Source of the DNA: Mycoplasma sp. UBA710
GTDB lineage: Bacteria > Bacillota_I > Bacilli_A > Mycoplasmatales > Metamycoplasmataceae
NCBI GenBank assembly: GCA_002298905.1
Contig: DBMA01000005.1
Coordinates: 2,091 to 7,158, forward strand
Length of the DNA stretch: 5,068 nt
Direction: 5' to 3'
The first letter of the stretch is position 1. Each line of letters begins with the position of its first letter. The position numbers and the translations under genes are program-made. Under the pieces are notes generated by a model. It searched no databases. It was not told the origin of the DNA and worked only from the letters and a program-made list of their open reading frames with translations. Positions 1-5,068 of this stretch are shown here, piece by piece.

Positions 1-3000
1 CTTGTATTAATATCTGTTCCTGTTGTATTGTCATTATAACTAATATCTTGTTTTAATGAATATTGAATTTTAATTCCTAAACTAGTACTAGTATTAATAA
101 CTTGAGTAATAATCTCTGGATAACTTAATTGCAATTTTCCTGTTGAACCAATAGCTTCAATTTGATTTAGACCTTCTTCATATTTAGCAGCTTGAACATA
201 GATTTTAATAGAGTTTCCAACATTTGTGCTACCAATAGTAGTATTATTCATTTTAAATGGTTGTGCTGCAGTATTACTTAAAATGAATTTTGCATCTTCA
301 CCTTCTACAGTTTTAATGTGTAAACGGGCTCAAATAGTGTTATTGTAATTAGTTTCTGTTTGTGCTTTTAAATGGTCAATTAAATTTTGTCTATTATAGA
401 AAACAGTAGAAGAATCAGGGTTATTATTACTTAAAGCATATTGTACTTCTAAATAATTAGGTAATTCTTGTCAAACAGGATCAGTACCTCATTGACCATT
501 TTGATCACTTTTTATATCATTAATTATTGTTTGTTCTTTAGTTTGGTCAATATTAATAGTTCATGTGTTACCACTAATATGATCTTTTTTAATGAAGTTA
601 TTTTTTGTTGCATCATTTAGATTAACTAATATTGGTACATTTAATTGTAGACCAATTATTTCAGAATTGTTTATAACATTTATTCCATCACCAGATATCA
701 CAACATTATGTGAATTTCCAGAAGAAAGACTAAATCTAACATTAATTTTTCTTGTACTTATATCATAACTAGTAATCTCATTTTTATCTTCAGTTCAATT
801 ACTATCAGTTTTTTGATATTCTACTTTTACTCCAAATTTTTTAAGTAAAGTTACGATATCATCATATGATTTACCAAATAAGAAACCTTGTCCTGGTTGA
901 CCAGTCATTTCTGGAGGTGTAAAACTAGTAATTGCATTTATTTGATTTGAACTAGAATTTAAAATAACATTAGTTTTTTTAGTTTTTAATACATTAAATC
1001 ATTCTTTTAAATTTAAGAAAAATTTAATATTTGTGTCTTGTACATAATTGCTATTTACATTTGTTTCTTTAATTTCATATTTATCTTCATGTTCTTGTTT
1101 TACTACTACTTTAACATAAATTTTAGTATTCCCTTGTTGATTAGATGTTGTTCAAAGATCTATAATTCCTTGATCAGGATCTGAATAATTTTGATATTTT
1201 TGTTGTAATTTAGTAAATAATGTTTGTGCATCATAATAACTTGAATTACCTTGTTCTAAAGAATATTTTAATTCTAAATATTCTTTTAGTGGGTTGGTAG
1301 ATAATACTGACTCTTGGTATGTAGTAGCAGCTGTATTTAGAGTTTCAGCTGTAAAATTAGATGCACCTAAATACATATTATTTCCTGATACATTAAGTGC
1401 TTTGTTTTGTAAAAGTGTTTGATAATCAATATTAACAGGAATTTGATCTAAAGGAATAGCATCAGATAAAAATGCTCTATTACTAGTTATATCTTTAGAT
1501 GAGATAATTCGATTATTATTAAATTGAGCATCATTAGTTGGTAAACTATAAAGAGCAAATCTAATTTTTTGAATATTTTTTGGTAATGTGCTTGAGCCAT
1601 TACTAAAAGGGATAGTGTAAGAACCATTAGTATCAAACATAATTTTTGCTTCACTATCTTTTAAAATATTATTATTAAAGGATTTTCAATTTGAACTTTC
1701 ATCTCTTTCGCCAACTAATAAATATTGAAATGTAATATATCTACCAACCATTTGATTGTATGAACTAAATCTTTTTTTGATTCAATCTAAATGAGAAGTT
1801 TCTGGTGTTAAGATAATTGAACTCAAATCTTCATTATATTTAACAGTAAACATCTGATTTGTTGTTATATTTGTATCACGCACTAAAGTATCTTTGATAG
1901 ATGTATTTGCATTTAAATAAGCGACCAAATTATTTCTAGCAACGTTTGTATTATTTCAAGAAGGATTAATATCACTTGCTACTTGAGAACCAAAACCATA
2001 TTGATTATTTTCATCTCAAGTAGGAGATGTTTGTTTATAAACATCTCTTTTACCTTTATATTGATCATCATATATATATGAAATTCTACGAGTTGAATCA
2101 TAAGCTACTTGAATGCCATTATTTAATGTATATATTGTGTTGTTAAATTTATCAAAATCAGGATTTAATTTTAAATATGCTTGAATTACTATTTGTCCTG
2201 GTGAATAAATATTATTAGTTGGATTGTTTAAATCACCATACATTATATTGCTTGCTTTTCATTGAATAAAATCATTTAGAATTTTGTTAAATGTTGGGTC
2301 ACTACTATTTTTTGAATTAATAGGATATGTTTTTGTAAATTTACCATTTTCATATGATTCTAATGCAGTTTTTCAAGTTGAGTCTGCATTATTATTAGGA
2401 TCATAATTAATACCTAATTCTAATCTTAAAGGTGCTCTGCTGCTAGTGTCGTTAGTAATACCTGAAGAACTAGAATAAGTTCAATTAGCACTAGGATCAT
2501 TATATCAATATCCTATATTATGTGTTCCAAAATTAGAACCATAATTTCCTGTCGAATTATTTGCACCAGTATTCATTTGAACAACATCAACATTTATACT
2601 ATTAACATTTTGATTTTGTGTAAGTGTTGATACCTTATAGTTGGTTGATCAAGAATCTAATAATTGTCATGAAGCATTATTAATAGTTACAGGATATTTA
2701 AAAGTAGTTACTTTAGGTTTGTCACTATTAGATAAAAAAATATTATTTCAATTATTATTTTCTAAAATAAATTGCAATTCTGCATTTAACACTGGTTCTG
2801 CTGCTGTACTAGTATCTACATTAGGTACTATTTTTGCTCTTTTAACAGGCATTGAATTATAGGCATTTTGATCACCAATATTTCAATATAAATATAGTTC
2901 TATTGATTTATTATTTGTATTATAGGCAGTATTTGTTATTTTAGAAAATTGTTCATTAACTGTAACTCTAGTTTTATCACTAGTATTATAATCATTTAAT

Positions 3001-5068
3001 ACATCATTATTTTTATAAGTATTAGCTCCTTTACTTATTCCTATATATGTTCTATTAAATCATTGAGTTAAGTCGGCTCTTGAGGTAATATAGTTAGTAT
3101 AAGATTTATTAGTTATTGATGAAAAATTTTCATTAGAAGTATTTGTTAAAGTATCCATAGGTTTAGAATTAGAAACAAGTGGTCTAACCACACCAATAGG
3201 TGATGATTTAATATCATTTGAATTACCTAAAATTTTTTGATTATATTTTGTTCCTGTTTTTGGTAAAAAGTAAAGATTTACACTATTACTGTTTGTTATA
3301 GATAAAGAATAAATATCAAATCAAAATCCTATATTATAAAAAAAATCAGATGAAGATACTAATTCATTACTCATTGCTGAACCAAATATTGAAGTAGAAT
3401 TAGGTATATAAAAATTCTTAATATTTCCACTACTACTATTTCCAATTCAAAAACTTGCATAATCATTTTTATTACTATCTAAACCAACAAAAATATCCCT
3501 ATTACCTGATATTTTTTTATTATCAGGTCTTGAAGCATAAATAATACTATTATCAAATGGACTAACTGAAATTAGACGAGAATATAATTGATTAGTATAA
3601 GTGTTAGTATCAGATTGAGATCCTGACCCTGGTCAAGGATATCAAAGTAAATTTGAAACTGAATCGTTTATAGGATTTTTATTTCAACCTTGATCACTAA
3701 TATATTTGGTTATTATTTTAGTTCCAAAGTTAAATATTTTTGATTTATTGCTATCATATTTAATTATACTAGGATTATCTAATCCATTTTTATCAAATGA
3801 CAAAGTAGCAACATTAAATATTGGAACTTTAGTTGAACTTGTATTGTTTGTTCCAGGCGCTGCATAAGGATAAGCAAAAGTAATAGTGTTTTCATCAAAC
3901 ATATTTCTTGTTGGTATTAATAAACTTTTATTAAATTCATCAGTTCATTGACTTGATTCTCAAATCTTAGCAACATGATTATTTGATTCTGTTAAGCTTC
4001 TATTAAATAAATCAAAACCTAAAGGATTATTGCTTACTGAAGGTTCGGAACCACTTATTAATTGAAGAGTATTATTTGTTAATTGCCAAACAGAATCTAA
4101 AACTTTGATACTTCCATTTGTAGAATTTGCTAAATAAAACATAATTTTAAATTTACCGTTATTTCCCGCACAAACAATTGGGGTAGTTATAAGATAATAA
4201 TTTGGTCAACTATAAAATTGTGTATCAAAAAATGTTTGTGAAATATCCATTATTGGCATTACTATATTACTATTTGTTTTAGCGTTATCAATATCTTGTT
4301 TCTTAATATAAAAACATTTTGCCATAGAATTATTTGTAATATTTGTATTTCCAATAATAGCTTTTGAATACATATCCATTGATACTAAATTTTTTATTTG
4401 ATTAGTAGTTTTATCTTTAACTCTAAATTTTAATGGATTAGGCATGTAATATCAAATGATATCTCCATTGCTTAATGTTACAAAATCTTGAAAATATAAA
4501 TCTCTTTTGTTTTCTTCTGTTCAAATTAATTCATAACGATTATTTTCATAATTATTTAAAAAAGTATTAGTAAATAAATCAGAAAAATATCATGGTTCTA
4601 TATTATTTTTAAGTTGTTTTCCTGTTTTAGCATCAATCATTTTAAAATGTGTTTTTTCTGCAAAAGAGTTACTTCTCCCAGCTCCACTATGGTCTTGAGT
4701 TCTTAAAGAAAATATTACATCATTAGAAAAATTATATTTAGAATTATAATTTCTAATTTCATCTGTATTTGTTGCTCAAATAATAGAACCATCTCAACCA
4801 ATAAGAGCAGCCGTATTATCTCAATATCAATTTCTTGCATCTAAATCTACTTTTTGAGGTGTTTGTTGATTATATGTTGCTAACCAACCATAAGGAGTTA
4901 ATGGTATTCCTTTTCCTAAATTTCCTAAATCTTTTATATTAGAAGTATTAGTAAACATAGATTTTGTAGGTTGATTAATATTTGGGAATTGGTCTCACGC
5001 CAATGTTTGTCTTGATAAATCGTTTAGTAATTTATTTTGATGATTATCAATAATTTGTTTTCCTAAAG
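1..5068 (-). CDS. Giant putative surface protein, internal fragment open at both ends (genetic code 4)
   Basis: One minus-strand frame (codons on bases 5066-5064 down to 5-3) runs 1688 codons without TAA or TAG if TGA is read as Trp. I count 36 TGA and 2 TGG codons. Neither start nor stop is in view: the first residues (LGKQIIDNHQNK) show no signal peptide or lipobox, and the frame is still open at base 3. The first Met (bases 4958-4956) has an open frame upstream, so it is probably internal. Residues about 60-625 look beta-propeller-like; residues about 700-1688 look like serial Ig-like beta domains with recurring YSL-type strands. The protein is rich in Asn, Ser, Thr and Tyr, has two Cys (residues 251 and 299), and has no membrane-spanning hydrophobic run, as expected of an exported ectodomain. 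I do not recognise the family. An adhesin, a gliding-type leg protein or a scaffold are all possible; none is shown. The reading frame is near certain and the surface role is inference. Confidence 0.93.
60..464 (-). repeat. Diverged internal protein repeat, copy B
   Basis: Copy B begins LPNYLEVQYALSNNN (residue 1535 on), continues through YNRQNLIDHLKAQ, and after about 113 residues reaches SYPEIITQVINTS, then LGIKIQY (from residue 1648). YLE-x-x-Y-x-L matches copy A's YLELKYSL; SYPEII...GIKIQY matches SYDDIV...GVKVEY. The gap between the two elements is shorter than in copy A (113 against 140 residues), so loops have gained or lost residues. The match is by eye and has not been scored. Confidence 0.4.
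816..1289 (-). repeat. Diverged internal protein repeat, copy A
   Basis: Copy A begins with LKEYLELKYSLEQG (residue 1260 on), continues with a helical stretch ending LFTKLQQKY, and after about 140 residues reaches SYDDIVTLLKKFGVKVEY (from residue 1400). The same order of elements follows 275 residues later in copy B. The repeat is visible only at protein level and is diverged; I see no long DNA identity between the copies. It suggests an old tandem duplication of a module of roughly 250-275 residues. Confidence 0.4.
2970..3189 (-). other. Polar Ser/Asn/Thr-rich linker between the two halves
   Basis: Residues about 627-700 (starting near VVRPLVSNSKPMDTL and passing ITNKSYTNYITSRADL and QWFNRTYIGISKG) are dominated by Ser, Asn, Thr and Lys. 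They lack the regular strand-turn pattern of the flanks. The stretch separates the Trp-rich propeller-like part from the YSL-strand region, so I read it as a hinge or inter-domain connector. The borders are approximate, and a small folded domain cannot be excluded. Confidence 0.3.
3190..4890 (-). other. N-terminal-side region, beta-propeller-like (residues about 60-625)
   Basis: This part of the giant protein alternates short hydrophobic strands with Gly/Asn/Asp turns in the way beta-propeller blades do. Examples are GWDGSIIWATN (residues about 90-100, bases 4799-4767), LSNGDIIWYYMP (about 198-210, near 4474-4440), the stretch NGSIKVLDSVWQL (near 4118-4075), NVATLSFDKNGL (near 3818-3783) and ISVSPFDNSIIYASRPD (about 498-515, near 3572-3524). 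The phrase SPFDNSIIYAS resembles the outer strand of WD40/YVTN-type blades. About 560 residues would suit one propeller of long blades or two smaller ones. Trp is frequent and often clustered with Tyr (NWYWDN at bases 4832-4815; LWYPWPG at 3647-3627). Both Cys of the visible protein lie here. No catalytic motif is evident. The fold is inferred from pattern alone and could instead be another all-beta arrangement. Confidence 0.4.

Larger units (their letters stand above)
3..2969 (-). other. C-terminal-side region, serial Ig-like beta domains (residues about 700-1688)
   Basis: The strand pattern [ILV]-x-[ILVF]-x-Y-x-L, usually followed by a polar Asn/Ser/Asp loop and often a Trp, recurs through this region. 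Examples are IELYLYWNI (near 2912-2886), ELQFILENNNW (2783-2748), LRLELGINYDP (2429-2397), ITFQYLLVGE (1736-1707), LELKYSLEQG (1277-1248), VKVEYQKTDSNW (830-795), LEVQYALSNNN (452-420) and IKIQYSLKQD (74-45). Such strands are typical of bacterial Ig-like or fibronectin-like surface modules (compare the common form YSLDG..W). Between them lie helical-looking segments such as YDDIVTLLKKF and NRQNLIDHLKAQ. The region runs off the left edge, so the number of modules and any C-terminal anchor are unknown. Domain borders are not resolved. Confidence 0.45.

Noticed and set aside
2024..2047. Perfect 9-bp inverted repeat (gagatgttt / aaacatctc, 6-base loop) followed by T's on the plus strand, like a terminator
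   Set aside because: It is AT-rich, sits inside coding sequence and has no plus-strand gene before it. By a rough estimate, about one such stem is expected by chance in 5 kb of this composition.
2641..2862. Plus-strand open frame of 73 codons
   Set aside because: It lies antisense inside the giant minus-strand frame, has no recognisable motif or ribosome binding site, and mirrors low-complexity coding sequence. It is a shadow.
3504..3528. Perfect 8-bp inverted repeat (acctgata / tatcaggt, 9-base loop)
   Set aside because: It falls inside the gene in codons for RPDNKKISGN; several stems of this size are expected by chance in DNA this AT-rich.
1152..4445. Five separate short minus-strand open frames starting at 1640, 2243, 3902, 4142 and 4445
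   Set aside because: All share one frame and are bounded by TGA, with ATG codons that are internal Met. They are pieces of the single code-4 gene, not separate genes.
1..5068. Pseudogene decayed by many stop codons
   Set aside because: All the interruptions are TGA, none is TAA or TAG, although TAA and TAG should arise at least as often by decay in such AT-rich DNA. The frame is also constant throughout, without frameshifts.
1..5068. Assignment to a known gliding protein (Gli349/Gli521 type) or a named adhesin
   Set aside because: Size and repeat-built style are similar, but I cannot see any specific shared motif and could not run a database search.

Overview
The window reads as the inside of one very large protein-coding gene on the minus strand. 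With UGA read as tryptophan (genetic code 4), one minus-strand frame is open from base 5066 down to base 3: 1688 consecutive codons with no TAA or TAG. By hand count it holds 36 in-frame TGA codons and only 2 TGG codons. The standard code would break it into dozens of pieces. Neither the start nor the stop codon lies in the window. The very low GC content, the UGA(Trp) use and the A/T-ending codons point to a mollicute of the Mycoplasma/Ureaplasma/Spiroplasma/Entomoplasma type, not Acholeplasma. I cannot name the genus or species.

Residue numbers below count from the first complete codon at the right edge (bases 5066-5064 = residue 1), because the true N-terminus is outside. Residues 1-60 are an ordinary polar stretch with no signal peptide. 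Residues about 60-625 (bases about 4890-3190) are rich in Trp, Tyr, Gly and Asn. They carry recurrent strand-turn-strand elements such as GSIIW, GDIIWYY and SPFDNSIIYAS, which suggest a beta-propeller-like fold. Residues about 625-700 are a Ser/Asn/Thr-rich linker. Residues about 700-1688 (bases about 2970-3) look like a string of immunoglobulin-like beta domains, with a recurring strand of pattern [ILV]-x-[ILVF]-x-Y-x-L followed by a polar loop. Near the left edge a block of about 250-275 residues seems to occur twice in diverged form.

Composition (Asn/Ser/Thr-rich, two cysteines, no hydrophobic run long enough to span a membrane) fits the extracellular part of a giant surface or secreted protein. 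The function is not recognised. Giant repeat-built surface proteins of mollicutes include adhesins and gliding-machinery proteins, but nothing here ties this one to either. There are no RNA genes, mobile elements, CRISPR arrays, intergenic gaps, promoters or terminators that I can support, and plus-strand open frames are shadows of the large gene.
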